DNA of 64,000 nt from Plasmodium coatneyi (taxonomy: Eukaryota > Apicomplexa > Aconoidasida > Haemosporida > Plasmodiidae): positions 1,488,001 to 1,552,000 of the forward strand of contig NC_033559.1 of the NCBI RefSeq assembly GCF_001680005.1, in the 5' to 3' direction. Shown piece by piece: positions 9,959-21,583 of the stretch. The stretch's first letter is position 1, and the number at the start of each line of letters is the position of its first letter. The notes beneath the pieces are model-generated. The model was not told the DNA's origin and made no database searches. It saw nothing but the letters and a program-made list of their open reading frames with translations. A program made the position numbers and the translations under genes.

Positions 9959-12900
9959 CTAAAACCCGGAATCTGAACTTGGGACCTGTTCCTCAGGAAC
10001 ATTTTCTTCATTCATAAATTCGCTTCGCATAAATTCTTGAACCAAAATTTCAAAGAAGTCCTCTTGAACCAGTTTGGTGTCCCCCTTTTGACATTCGTCT
10101 AAGACTTCTAAATGAATATCAATAATGGTGCGGCGATTCGCAGGGCGACCAACACCCTGTTTTTTTGCCCTCTTCGTTTTTGTTGGAGCAGATCTTGGTG
10201 GATGTCGTTTCTTTACTAAGGTATATTCATGTGGACCATCGTGGTCGTCCACAGGGTCAATAATCTGTTCTTGTAAGGAAGGATGACCGGATACTTGATG
10301 AGTTCTTCTGTAACGTTTTCTTTTTTTGCCGAGAGCAAAATACTACAAAAAAAAAAAAAAAAAAAAAAAGGGAGATAATGTTTCTTTAATAGGGGTGAAA
10401 TGTGGTTCACGCAACAGTAATTACCACTTCGAACCCAAGTTACAAATCCTACATACACCTTAAAATGCGAAATCCTACATACATACACCCTAAAATGCGA
10501 AATCATCCTACACATACATCCCTAAAATGCGAAATCCTACACAAACACACCCTAAACTGAGAAATCCTACAAACACCCGCACTGATTCATTCACATTAAT
10601 TTTTTTTCCTTTTTCCTTTTTTCTTCTTAAAATTTTTTTCTTATTTTCTTTTCTTTTTTTTCTTTTTTTTCTTTTCCTTCTTTTCCTTCTTTTCCTTCTT
10701 TTTTTTTTTTTTTTTTCTTATTTTCTTCTTTAAATCTTTTTCTTACCTTCCAAAGGAGGTAGGTCATAGCAGACATACCAAGGAACACAGGAACGAAAGG
10801 AAGGTATGGGAGGGAAGGTGAATCGCCTCCTGGAGGTCCTGGTGAATATGATGCTGCTTTAGCTTTTGGTAATGTTTGTGCTGTTGTTGATGATGATGGT
10901 ACTCGTGGTAGTACTGGTGGTGATGGTGAAAGGGTTCCGGTTTCTGGGTCACCTGGTTGACCCTTGGATACACTCTGATTAGGGTCAATATCATCCTTAT
11001 TTGTTGGTTGAGTATCAGCACTGGGGCCGGCACCTGGACTTGGAACACCTGGTACAACACCACCGGCACCAGGTACCAAACCACCCAGTACACCAGCACC
11101 AGAACTACCACTTTGAGGATGAGTTGGACTACTACCAGTACCACCACCACCGCTACCACTTTGGTCAACTGTTCCACCATCCTGAACACCACCATCAATT
11201 GGTTTCTGAGAAACACCATTTGGATCACTATTGCCAAGGATTGCTTCTCCTGCAGCAGGTGCAGGTTGACCACTTGGGGAAGAAGTATGTGATGGATTTG
11301 GGGTGTCGGTTCCTGTGCTTGGTGTTTGGGGATTCTGATCTGGAGGAAGCGTGGGACCTGAGGTAGTGGATGTGGAGATAATGTTTATGGTGACATCAGC
11401 CGCTTTCCCTCCTGGGGCTGAAAATTTACCTTTGTCATATTGCTTATCTTCCTTATCATACGGACTAGGAGTGCCTGCAGGTAGTACATCATCCAAAGGA
11501 AGATCAATTTGATCAGGTGGAAGGTCAGATTCATTAGCATCATTCCCTTTCTTACCTGTCTCAATTGTTTTTTCTTTCTGGTCAGGTTTCTCATCTTTCT
11601 TTGGGGAAGGTGCAGGTTTAGGATGTAATTGTCCACCTGGAGCTGCTGGTTGTGCTGGTTTCGGAGGGGGAGGTGGAGGTGGAGGGGGTGCGTTTATTAC
11701 ATTCAGTATTCTATCTACTACATCTTTTTTGTCCTCTGTTATATTCTGTACATTCCTAAAATAATCATCCCCTTCGCTACTTAACGGCTTCTTGCTTTTA
11801 TATTTTTCTAATTTCTCTTTTGTCCAATTAATACTTGTTCTTTGCCCTTTGCACCATCGTTCATTAGGACTAAGGCCAAACTGTTTTCTCCTTTGACCAT
11901 CCTTCATCCACGTCTGAATTTTGCTTAACATTTCCTCCCCACACCTATATAAATCACTAATTCTGTTATAGACACATCCTGTTCCTTTTTTCCTTGAATC
12001 AAATTCCTTTTCCAACTCTTCCACCACTTGGAAAATATGTTTAATAACATCCACTGGTATACAGTCACCACTTATTCCTAATAACCATATGTTTAATAAG
12101 TCACACTTTCCAACACATGCCTTCTTCTTTCCACCTGTGCTTTTCTGTTGCTCACATTCATATCTACTCTTCCCCACGTATAATAAATTCCTCACAAGTG
12201 TTTCACAGAAGTCCTTACATATTTTCTTTTCTAGTCCACCTTGACTGTCTTCTCCCTCACACCAAAGGCACAAAGTCTTCACTTTATCAAATTCATCCAT
12301 ATCATCCGTATTATTTGGAATATTGTTAAACATCGTAAATACTTCCGCCCATTCATCTGAAGGTACATTCAAAAATTAATATATAAATATTCTCATTTCC
12401 CATTTTTATATACTATATGTTCGTAATGGAATATAATACTGCGTACCACTTATACTTATTTTACACAGAAGACAGAATAATACAAAACAAACGATTTACC
12501 TTTTTCCTCGTCTAGAATTTCTGTATCCTTACAATCCACTGTGGGGATGGGGAAGGTGCAGTATACGTGTGTGAGCATAATATGTGTGTGTATATGTAGA
12601 TATGATCAGTACAATGTTGTACAGAAAATGGATAGGTAGAAGCAACAAATTAGGGGAAAGTACAAAAAAAAAAAAAAAAAATGGAAGAGGATAAAAGACG
12701 AAATATCGTGTCACGCCACAGTTTTCTTCTTACTTAGTTTTAGAAGTATATCCTGCGCTTTCTTTATTTCTCTAACAACCGCCTCTGCTTTGGTTTCCAA
12801 CTTTGTACTTATTTTTTCTAGTTCCTTCTTTGGAAATTTACCCTTCCGATCATCCGCCCTACTCCTTGTATTGCATGCAGACCCGTCACTTATTTTCCAC

Positions 12901-15751
12901 ATTTTGGTTTTAATGCGCTCATTCATGAACCAACTATAAATGTCCTTGTAACGAGCACCATCCTCCGCTTCGTTCACTGAAAAATTACCTTTATGTATAC
13001 ATTCCTCATATTCATTTTGCCCATATAGTTGTTTCAAATTAGATATTGCATGAAATGCATATTTAATATTGTCCTCCGTTACCTTATACCTTGGCCCATA
13101 TAATAATAACCATAAGTTTAAAAGATCACATCGCGCATTAATATCAATATCACTGACATTCCACGTTGTTCCATTATAGGTGTATGTGCTCTTGTTGTTT
13201 GTTACTTTAACTAAGTTTTTTATAAGAATCTTACAGAAACATGTAGGAAAGTTCTTCCCCTGTTTAGCAGAACGTTCTGCAATATCATCACAGACAGCCC
13301 CAAAACTGCTCGTATTATCCTCTTCATCTATTTCACTAGAAAATTCATCGAATAAACTATACACTTGACCGCTCGTTGTTTTCTAAAAATAGGAATCAAG
13401 TACATTTGTACACACTCATTTTTATATATATATACTTATGTTCGACCACCACCCTAACAACCATTCCTTCCACCCTAACAACTTTCCTTCCATCACCATC
13501 ACCCTAACAAACCACCTAACACAACTTCTCTCGCTTCCACCCTTCACAACCTTCCTTCCATCCACCCCTAACACCCTTAAAACTGCCTTCCTTGCATCTA
13601 CCACCCCTAACACAACCTTCCCTTCCAACTACCACGAACCACACCTAACAACCTTCCTTCCCTTAGAAAGTACCTTCCTTCCACCTACCCCCCCTAACAA
13701 CCTTCCTTCCATCGACCACCCCTAACAACCTTCCTTCCACTATCACCACTTTCTACATGGAGTGGAATACATGTTCCATTTTCCATGAAATATTTCTTCA
13801 TAAGATGTGGGAGGAGGAAGAAGAAGGAAAAGAGGGTCTAAGGTGGAGGAAGGAAGTTTAAGGAGGAGGAAAGGAAAGGGTCTAAGGAGGAACAAAGGGG
13901 GTCTACGGATGGAAGGAGGTCTAAGGTGGAGGATGGAAGAAGTACTGTTACTTACCCATCGGGATTGGAAAAAATTTTCGACCTTCTTATCCAAACATGC
14001 CCTATCACTATCAGCGTTACAATCAACATTACTTGTTAATTGGTATTCGGGTTTGGCGGGTGGAACAGGTGGGTCTGGACATATGCTAGTTAGAGTTTGT
14101 TGTATTTCGTGCTCCTTCTCCTTGAGCAATTTATTCACCCTGTCTTTTATCTGTTCATTGTTTATTTCACATTTTCCATAGTTCTCATATCTTTCACACA
14201 ATTTACAGTTATTATCATTATCACATGAAGATACATCCTTCTTAACTTCCGCACTCCTAGTGAAGGCATGTTCTATGCCTTTTTCTAACTCACATCGAGA
14301 TTTATCCTTGGCTAGTTCTTTCAATTTATCTGCGTATGCATTTAGAAGGAGGCATGACGCAGTTCGATGGAATATTTGGTTGTCCTCAATCATCTCTTGA
14401 TCCCGGCCGTCAGTCCCCTTTTGAATGTTATATATATATTGTAATCCTTTAACAATATAATTACATGCTTTTTTATTTGCTTCTACAGATGAACCATCTG
14501 TAACTGTAATGTTTTCACACAGATCATCGGTTTTTCCATTATTAGTCATAGCATCAGACAGTTCTTTCAATCTCTTCTTGACATCGGCATCCCAGAATGT
14601 ACTGTGCTAATAAGGAGAAAACAAGCAACATATATATGTGTACTTAGTGTATGAACATTATTTGTGCTTATGTTCCTGCCTCCGTAGAACAATGACCCAT
14701 TATTCATTGTACTTTATCTAACTACAGTTAATAGTAATGATTCATACCCAGTCTGAGTATTCATTTCCCTTTTTCTCCCTGTGCCACCTCCACTTCTCTG
14801 CTACGCACTGTATACGTGTACAGAAGTTATTATTTGTGGTAGTTAGAGATTGTTGTATTTGGGGATCCTTCTCGAGGAGTTCATCCACTTCTTCCTTCAT
14901 ATTATTCCTTCCATTTGTGCAACTTTCATTCGTAGTCCATAGGTCTTGCTTCACGTTCAGTGTGCAGTTTGCATAGTTTTCTTCCCTTTTGCACTCAACA
15001 CAATCATTCTTCTGACCATTAGTATCCACACACCATGCACTCATCTTTGCATTTCCAATTTCAAATACCTTCCTTATAGTATATTCCGTGATACAAGTAG
15101 GATTCTTTTCTTTCAATCTATCAGCATAGGCGTTAAGGAATAGGCATGACATAGTTTGATAAAATGGTCTATTACTCCTCGCTTGATCTGGCTTTGGATT
15201 CTTCGAATCCACCTGAACTTCGTATATATGCTTTAAACCTTTCGTAATATATTGGCAAGCCGTTTTTTCTGCATCTGTCGCGACCTTCCCTTCTCTATTA
15301 ACTTTTTCGCATAGATTATTAGTGTCCCCAGTATTATTAGTCATAGCCTTAGACAATCGTCCCAATTCTTTCATGACGTCATGATTCCAAAAGTTACACT
15401 GCGAAAATGGAATGAAGAAAGGGAAATATATATATATGTATTTCAGCTACGTGCAGGATTTATGGTTCTTCCCCCCTATGTTTGTCATATGTATAAGAAA
15501 CATGGTCTCTTGAAGTGACCTTCACTGTAGTGATCATGAGTACTCCTTACCCAGGTTTGTTTGGAACTACCGCTCTTTCTGATTTCAAACCATTTCCTTG
15601 TTACACAATTGGTGCGTTGACATAATTCATTCTGGTTGCAGCCACTACCTGTAGCAGCTGTACCAGGTGGTCGTGGAGGGGGAGGTTGTTCCTTTCCATT
15701 GAATGTCAGAATTACACCTTCTTTATTTGACCTATATAAAGAGAAGAGTAA

Positions 15752-15784
<33 letters not shown>

Positions 15785-16816
15785 ACAACCACTACTTTTT
15801 GAAGCATATATATATGTACACATATACATATATATATAATCGTACCCTTTACTTGGAACAGACTGTACTGTCATTGTGTCGCTTTTGAGAGTATATACAA
15901 GGTCTCTCGTCCCACTTCCAGGAGCTTGGCTAGCTTCATTGTTTGCTGCAGCTTCTGCACTGCCTTGTTTTGTTTGTTGTTCATGCCCTGTGGTTGTTGT
16001 TGTCATTGAACCATTGTTATGCAAAAGACCTGCTACTAATTCTGATGCAGCATCCTTCTGTTCTTTACACTCTTTCTCCGGTGTCGGGTTTTTATGTATT
16101 AATTTCATAACGTCGTTATTTGCATTCATAAGTTTAAAAATATTTCGCAGCACACTGAGCTTATCATCCACTATTTTCATACGCTTCAACTCTTTATATT
16201 CGCATACTTTACATTTACCCTGCCCCTTAAGTTCTGCGCCCGTACTCTTCATTCCATCAAATATATTATGTATAACATCCTTCTTATTGCAATGTTTAGT
16301 TAGATACGTAGCTGCCCATAAATTAATTATTGTGCAATACACATAATCCTCAATTAGCTCATTAGCAGTTCCGTTTCCACATGGTTTGATCCCACCTCCT
16401 CTTATTTTTAGCAAATTCTTAACAAGAAAGGTGCACACTTCTTTCTCGTCGTCCGTCTTTATCTTCTGCCCGTTCTCGTTCATTGTTTCGCATAGTTGTC
16501 CGGCAAGTACAGCACTATCATCATTATTCATTCCTTTAAGAAATTCTTTCACCCATCCGTCTATTGCCCCGTATAACTTAGTCTATAAGTTAGAATAATA
16601 TATATGTATATATGTTTTATGTGTATTATATACTCATTATTATAGTAAGTAATATAGTGAGATATAACAGAGTATTCTTATTCCATATATGCAGTTTCTA
16701 CTATGCTACTATACCTCCCCTGGGCCTTTACTTTGTCCTGTGAATCCTTTCTCCTGCAACCATTTCTTCCTTAATTCGTCAAATTCCGCGTCTGGTTCCA
16801 TTTTTACATTACCCAT
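9959..16816 (-). CDS. SICAvar: SICAvar A, complete nine-exon variant antigen
   Basis: SICA antigen, a large variant protein on the surface of infected red cells. Exons in transcript order: 16715..16816, 15846..16582, 15551..15731, 14748..15398, 13956..14606, 12734..13382, 12500..12538, 10747..12356, 9959..10342. All junction phases agree, and the sum is 1668 codons with the stop. Exon 1 is MGNVKMEPDAEFDELRKKWL. Exons 2 to 6 hold cysteine-rich domains; exons 4 and 5 are both 651 bases, and each has a KGLxxIY motif and an LLNAYAD or FLNAYAD motif. Exon 7 is the 13-codon DCKDTEILDEEK linker. Exon 8 joins a cysteine-rich domain (CDLLNIWLLG), a long Pro/Gly-rich stalk and the membrane segment FVPVFLGMSAMTYLLWK. 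Exon 9 is the SICA C-terminal tail, short here (128 codons). The stalk has an elastin-like run (11021..11106). The exact 3' splice site of exon 3 is the least certain. Confidence 0.93.
10343..10746 (-). repeat. SICAvar A last intron with 'tgcgaaatcctacac' repeats
   Basis: The intron between the membrane exon and the tail exon holds degenerate units near CACCCTAAAATGCGAAATCC (about 10440..10575) and T/C-rich tracts (10600..10740 on plus). The same unit occurs in the last intron of SICAvar B (25120..25255) and SICAvar C (48160..48595), so it is an intron-position-specific repeat. Confidence 0.7.
11021..11106 (-). other. Elastin-like segment in SICAvar A stalk
   Basis: In exon 8 the frame reads SSGAGVLGGLVPGAGGVVPG, followed by VPSPGAGPS. 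The eleven residues GAGVLGGLVPG, followed a few residues later by VPGVP, are as I recall them in human elastin. The similarity is seen by reading and not by search, and the composition is simple, so convergence is possible. Confidence 0.5.
13383..13955 (-). repeat. SICAvar A intron 5 minisatellite
   Basis: On the plus strand about 13440..13745 is made of CCACCCCTAACAACCTTCCTT-like units. It is followed by TTTCTACATGGAGTGGAA (13750..13767), then a G/A-rich part (13806..13945). The ATGGAGTGGAA flank recurs beside the array at about 39915 in inverted orientation. The intron is non-coding. Confidence 0.65.
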
Positions 16817-19084
16817 TTTCCCCTGAGTTATTCATTAAGTGAAAATATTATTTTATTAAATATTATACATAACACACTACATCCATATTATCATTCTAAA
16901 ACTGACTGACTTGCTCACTTCCAGGAAGTAGTATATGTGCGGAATTTTTTACTTTTTTCATTCATTTTTTTTCACTACCTTTTTTTTTCACTTTTCACTT
17001 TATTTTTTTTTCCTTTTATTTCTTTTTTTGTTCTATTTCATTTTTTCTTTGTTCATCTTTACAAAACATTATGCATTTATTGCTTCCTGTTATGCAGAAC
17101 ATTATTCCTATTTTTTGTTCTGTTTCTTATACAACTTTTACACTTAGGCGCTTAACACAATGCTTTTTTTTTCCGCCGTGGGAGGTAATGTTCTTTTATA
17201 AGGCATTTTGCCCTCTCACAAAATTAGTGTAAGTTGTTCAACAAGAAAAATTAACGAAAAAAAAAAATTGCTACAAGGAATTGTTGTCAAAAAATATGCT
17301 GCTTCCTACAAAATTCTCAAGTACTTAATTTTTCACATAGAAATTGTTAACAATACATTGTCAATGAATAAATAGCGATGATAAAGCAAAGTGCGTAAGG
17401 AACTGTGGAGAACAAGTGTCGTAATGAAATTTCACCTGTAATGTGAAAATTTCATCCGAAATATGGGAACAATTTTTTTTTTCTGCTCAACTGAATTAAC
17501 GTACCGTTAGAAACACTCTCCCGTATACCTTAAATTTTGTTATTTTTTTGCAGAACAAATATAAAAATAAAAAAAATAAAAAAAATAACAAAATCTCCTA
17601 TCCTATTATTTCCCCAGTATTTATCCATATATGTTGCATACAACTTATTCCTTCGACATAAGTTATTTTTAGCGTCATTTCCTATTCTCTCCTCATTCTA
17701 TGCAACTTCTTCCTTTACGCATAATTAACGGAATTGTCACATAAATAATTGCTACATGTAGAAAAATATCAGCAAATAAAGTTAAAAAAAAGGGAAAAAC
17801 ATTGTTCCTGAGGGAAAAAAGTTCCTAAGGGAAAAATTGCGAATAACTGCATCCCCATACCACGAAATTGCTAAAATAACATTATAAGGAAAAAATTTGT
17901 AAGCGCATAATTGTCATCATACTAATCGGAGTGTTCCACATTTTGTTCCATATTTGTTCCATATTTTGTTCCATATTTTTTTCCATATTTTGTTCCATAT
18001 TTGTTACATATTTGTTCTATATTTTGTTCTGTACTACTTCCAAATGAGAAAAGGGAAGTATGGAACTTGTAGGGTAATGGTATTTTATATCTGCATAAGT
18101 ATGTATGCATTAGGGATCACACACATCCCTCCCATATACAATAAAAACTCTCCCTCCACATATATATATTATTCCTTCTCCCTTAAAGGAATTTAATGCA
18201 TATTTGAAGGAAGAAACTGTTCTATGTAAGAATTGTCCCCCCCAAGAAGATCTCTGTCCCCTTGGGAAGGTAATGTCCCTTTCCTTCTGAAGGAGGAGGA
18301 ATTATTCATTCTTCCCAAAAGAGAAGGAATTTTCTCTTCCTCAGGAGGGAATGTTGTTCCCTTCCCCCCCCTTTAGGTGGGAGGAATTGTTCCTGTCTCC
18401 TTATGGGAAGAGTATTGTTCCCCTTCCTCAGGGGGGAATTGAGCAACATTCCCTGTTCAGGGATGTTGTCCATAAGGACGATGAACGAGGTATTGTTGTT
18501 CACTCTTCCTCAAGGAGGAAGGGAATGTTGTTCATTTAGGGTATTGTATGAGGATGTTGTTCATTCTTTACTTTTCCTTACTCCTTCCATAAACCCTTCC
18601 ATTCCTTCCCTCCCTCCTTAGACCCTCCTTCTTTCCTTCTTTCATTTCCTTTCCTTTCCTTTCCTTTCCTTTCCTTTCCTTTCCTTTCCTTTCCTCCTTA
18701 GACCATCCTTTCTTTTCCTCCTTAGACCCTCCTTCACTTTCTTTCCTCCTTAGACCCTCCTTTTCTTCCGTCCTCCTTAGACCTCCATTTCTTTCCTTCC
18801 ATCCTTCCTTAGACCATTTCGTTCCCTCCTTAGACGTCCTTCCTTAGACGCTTCCTTTCCTTCCTCCTTCTAAGGAAGGTTGTTCCTTCCCTCTGGAATG
18901 TTCCTCCTTTGGGGGAAGGGAACTTGTTCCTTCCTTTCCTTCAGGAAGGAAATGTTGTTCCCTTGGTGGGAAGGATGTTCCCCCTTGGGGGAGGAAGGAA
19001 ATTTACTATTACCATCAGAAACCGATAGAACTAACAGTCTACAATATTCTACTTACCTTTAGGAAAACGTCCTATGCGAATTTA
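16817..19084. other. Upstream region of SICAvar A with low-complexity repeats
   Basis: No gene is supported. The contents are: T/C-rich tract 16930..17130; AT-rich DNA to 17930; a short tandem of TTTTGTTCCATAT units (17938..18035); G/T/C-rich blocks with GGGAATGTTGTTCC-like units (18190..18540 and 18880..19000); and a CCTTT pentamer run (about 18645..18695) flanked by CCTCCTTAGACC units. It would contain the SICAvar A promoter, but I cannot point to a specific element. Confidence 0.5.
17938..18035. repeat. Tandem TTTGTTCCATAT repeat
   Basis: About seven copies of a 12-19 base unit based on TTTGTTCCATATT, with small variants such as TTTGTTACATATT and TTTGTTCTATATT. It is non-coding and lies upstream of SICAvar A. 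Confidence 0.65.
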
Positions 19085-19304
19085 ATATGCACTGCCCCCG
19101 CATTGGGGGGCAGCGCATGCTACACCCATGGAAGACAATGTTATAGGAATAATAAGTATATTAGTTCGTCCTATATACACACTGCGTGAAGTGTGTATAT
19201 AGAATAGCAACAGTAGATGCAGCTGTATATAGAACAGCAGTAGGAGCTGTGTATGTACTGCACTGTGTATATGCGTACCACTTTTTATGTGTATACACTT
19301 TTTA

Positions 19305-20102
19305 TTAAAAAACCGCTGTTCCATGCTGCTGAAGTTCAGTTTGACCTGAAATATTAGCTCCATAGGAATAAGTATTGGGCCGACATGTGGATTCAATGTA
19401 TGAGTAACTACTATGCACCATGTATACAGACCTTTCCAGCCAAAAGAGGAGTTTGTCAGTTCCAACATATATGTGATTCTCAATGCGATAAGCATTTTTA
19501 CACTATAATACCATATTTTTGTTAGGGAGTTTATAATATTATACTTGTTACCTCATACTAGGTATATTATTTCTTTATTTGAATAGTCCATTCTCTCCTA
19601 CTATATTCCTTTTAGTCTGAAGGAAATGGCAGAAATACGCGAACCTTCCCTACCTTCCTGGATAAGTAATGCATGCTAATTCTGCCCAACGCGCACCAAT
19701 TTCTATCTATTAGCTCTTACCTTAATCTTACAAGGTAATTTTTACACTATGCAGTGTACAGATGAATTTCTTCCCTAGGTACAAAATTTAGAAGAAGCAC
19801 AGGTGTCCTACCTATAGTAGCCTTTTGTAATCTGTTGCTACGAATATGCGAACGCATAATCATGCAATAATACCCGTATGGCGGTCCTCCTGCATATCTT
19901 TATCTACCTTTGCGGGAGTAAGTTTTTCATTAATACATATAGCACCACCAATATCAACATACTGCCCTTTTCTTTCCTGGCCCTCTATATTTTTGTTGTT
20001 CATTCTATTACTGCCTTGTAGCTCATAGTAATTATTATTCGTCCCTACTGTGTTGACATTTAATTCAAGTTCATGCTTCTCTCCTTTTAAAATGGCGAAC
20101 TT
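19305..20102 (-). pseudogene. Decayed gene of unknown family
   Basis: Two open stretches on the minus strand have protein-like composition but sit in different frames. The first, 20102..19860, is 80 codons and includes ELELNVNTVGTNNNYYELQG and GQYVDIGGAICINEKLTP, with a stop TGA at 19862..19860. The second, 19502..19305, is about 65 codons and includes YRIENHIYVGTDKLLFWLER and STCRPNTYSYGANISGQTEL. Between them are shorter open pieces (for example RTPVLLLNFVPREEIHLYTA) broken by stops. Codon use and local base composition differ from the low-complexity surroundings. It has neither KIR nor SICAvar signatures and I do not recognise the family. It could be a pseudogene of a core or subtelomeric gene, or exons with unrecognised introns. 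Confidence 0.5.
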
Positions 20103-21583
20103 CTATTCAGGGAAAAATTTTCCGATCCTCTTGACCCTAAATCTTCTCAAACCTTGTGAACCTTCTCAAACAATTTTAAACCTTCTTAAACTCTTCCCTT
20201 AACCAACCCCTCCCTAAATCTTTCCCCAAACCTCCCTTAACCTTTTTATTCCTAAACCTTCTAAGTACACTGAACCTTTCGGTACACAATTTGTGTATAC
20301 ACAAAAATCGAAACATATAGGTACTTTTCTCCTCAAAATTTCTGAAATTTAAGTCGGAAAGAAAAAATAAAAAAGAAAAGAAACAAATAAAAAAAGAAAG
20401 AGCTTATTAGTATATAGAATGGCAGTATAAACTAGGCAGGAAAGAAGGAATAGCTCAAATAGTATACATAATATAATACATGCACATTGAATGTATAAAT
20501 AAATTATTTTGTAACGTATTTATCGAAATATAAAAAAAAAAAGGGGCAATAGTAGGAATTATTATTTTTAAGTGACTATAAATGAAGGAGGTTGTATTAT
20601 AAAAAACACTATTATAAAGATATGTGTGTTCTCTTTCCTCTTTCTTTCTTCAATATATGATTCCATACAATTTTTTTTCTTTTCCTTTTTTCTTACATAT
20701 ATTATAGTCCCTCTTTTCTTACATATTATATGCCCCCCCGCCCCTTCCACACCTTTGTACAATTACTTTTTAATAATGTATACTCTGCCTATTACATATG
20801 AATAAAAATGTGCACATATTCCATAGGAAAAAGAAAGAGGAGACGAAATAAAATTCTATATGTATGTACTATACGGCACATGTGAACAATATTTCCCAAC
20901 AATACTTTTTTTAACACTCCCTTAAGTGTCAGTAAAATATATATTAACATTGCATGTCGAAATTTTTGGTCAATAGAAAAAGTGTGTTTCACGTGTATAC
21001 ATAATAAACACGGAAGCGTGCAAATAATAACATTCAATTCCTCAACAATCACCATGCATAATGCAATTCAATAATATAATGAACGTATCCTGTTCAAATG
21101 AAGGAGAAGATAAGAAAAGTGTTCCACCCCCCTCCTTCACTTCATGTATATATATGTGCATCCATATGGAAACGTGCACAAACAAAAATGCAATGTTTCG
21201 AACAACAACAACCATCATCATCATGAAGTATCATGCATAAGTAATGTAATGCAATAATACAGTGGATAGGGAACATAAAAATTTTGATCATGATCTCTTT
21301 CTTCTTTTATCATTACTGCATATTTTGCTTCTACTTTTGACCTTCATAATATAGAGGGACTAATTTCATACATGTGTATAATAAGGTATTGCTACTTCGG
21401 GGAATTATGTAATGTGTACACTGCTAAGAATGCATTAAAATTTTGGCATATACTCATCAATAATCACTATAGAACAAGTACAACATTTGTATTTTCCCCC
21501 TCTTTTAAAAAATATATAGAGGAAAGTTTTTAATATAAACGCACATTATATACACACATATAGAACCAAATATATATCAAACC
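20103..21583. other. Spacer upstream of KIR, degenerate telomere-like start
   Basis: About 20110..20270 on plus contains loosely repeated CCTAAACCTTCT and AACCTTCTCAAA units that look like worn telomere heptads. The rest is AT-rich upstream DNA of the KIR at 21584, similar in places to the region 2500..3900 upstream of the KIR at 3938 (for example ATTATAAAA followed by ACACTATTAT). No gene is seen. Confidence 0.5.

Noticed and set aside
10764..11636. Open frames on both strands across the SICAvar A stalk
   Set aside because: They are shadows of the Pro/Gly-rich exon 8 in other frames; the SICAvar frame joins membrane and cysteine-rich parts with correct phases.
15732..15845. Poly-lysine stretch within the long open frame of SICAvar A
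   Set aside because: The stretch lies between a phase-2 donor (GG|GTACGA) and a good acceptor (CTTTATATAG); it is an intron that happens to stay open.
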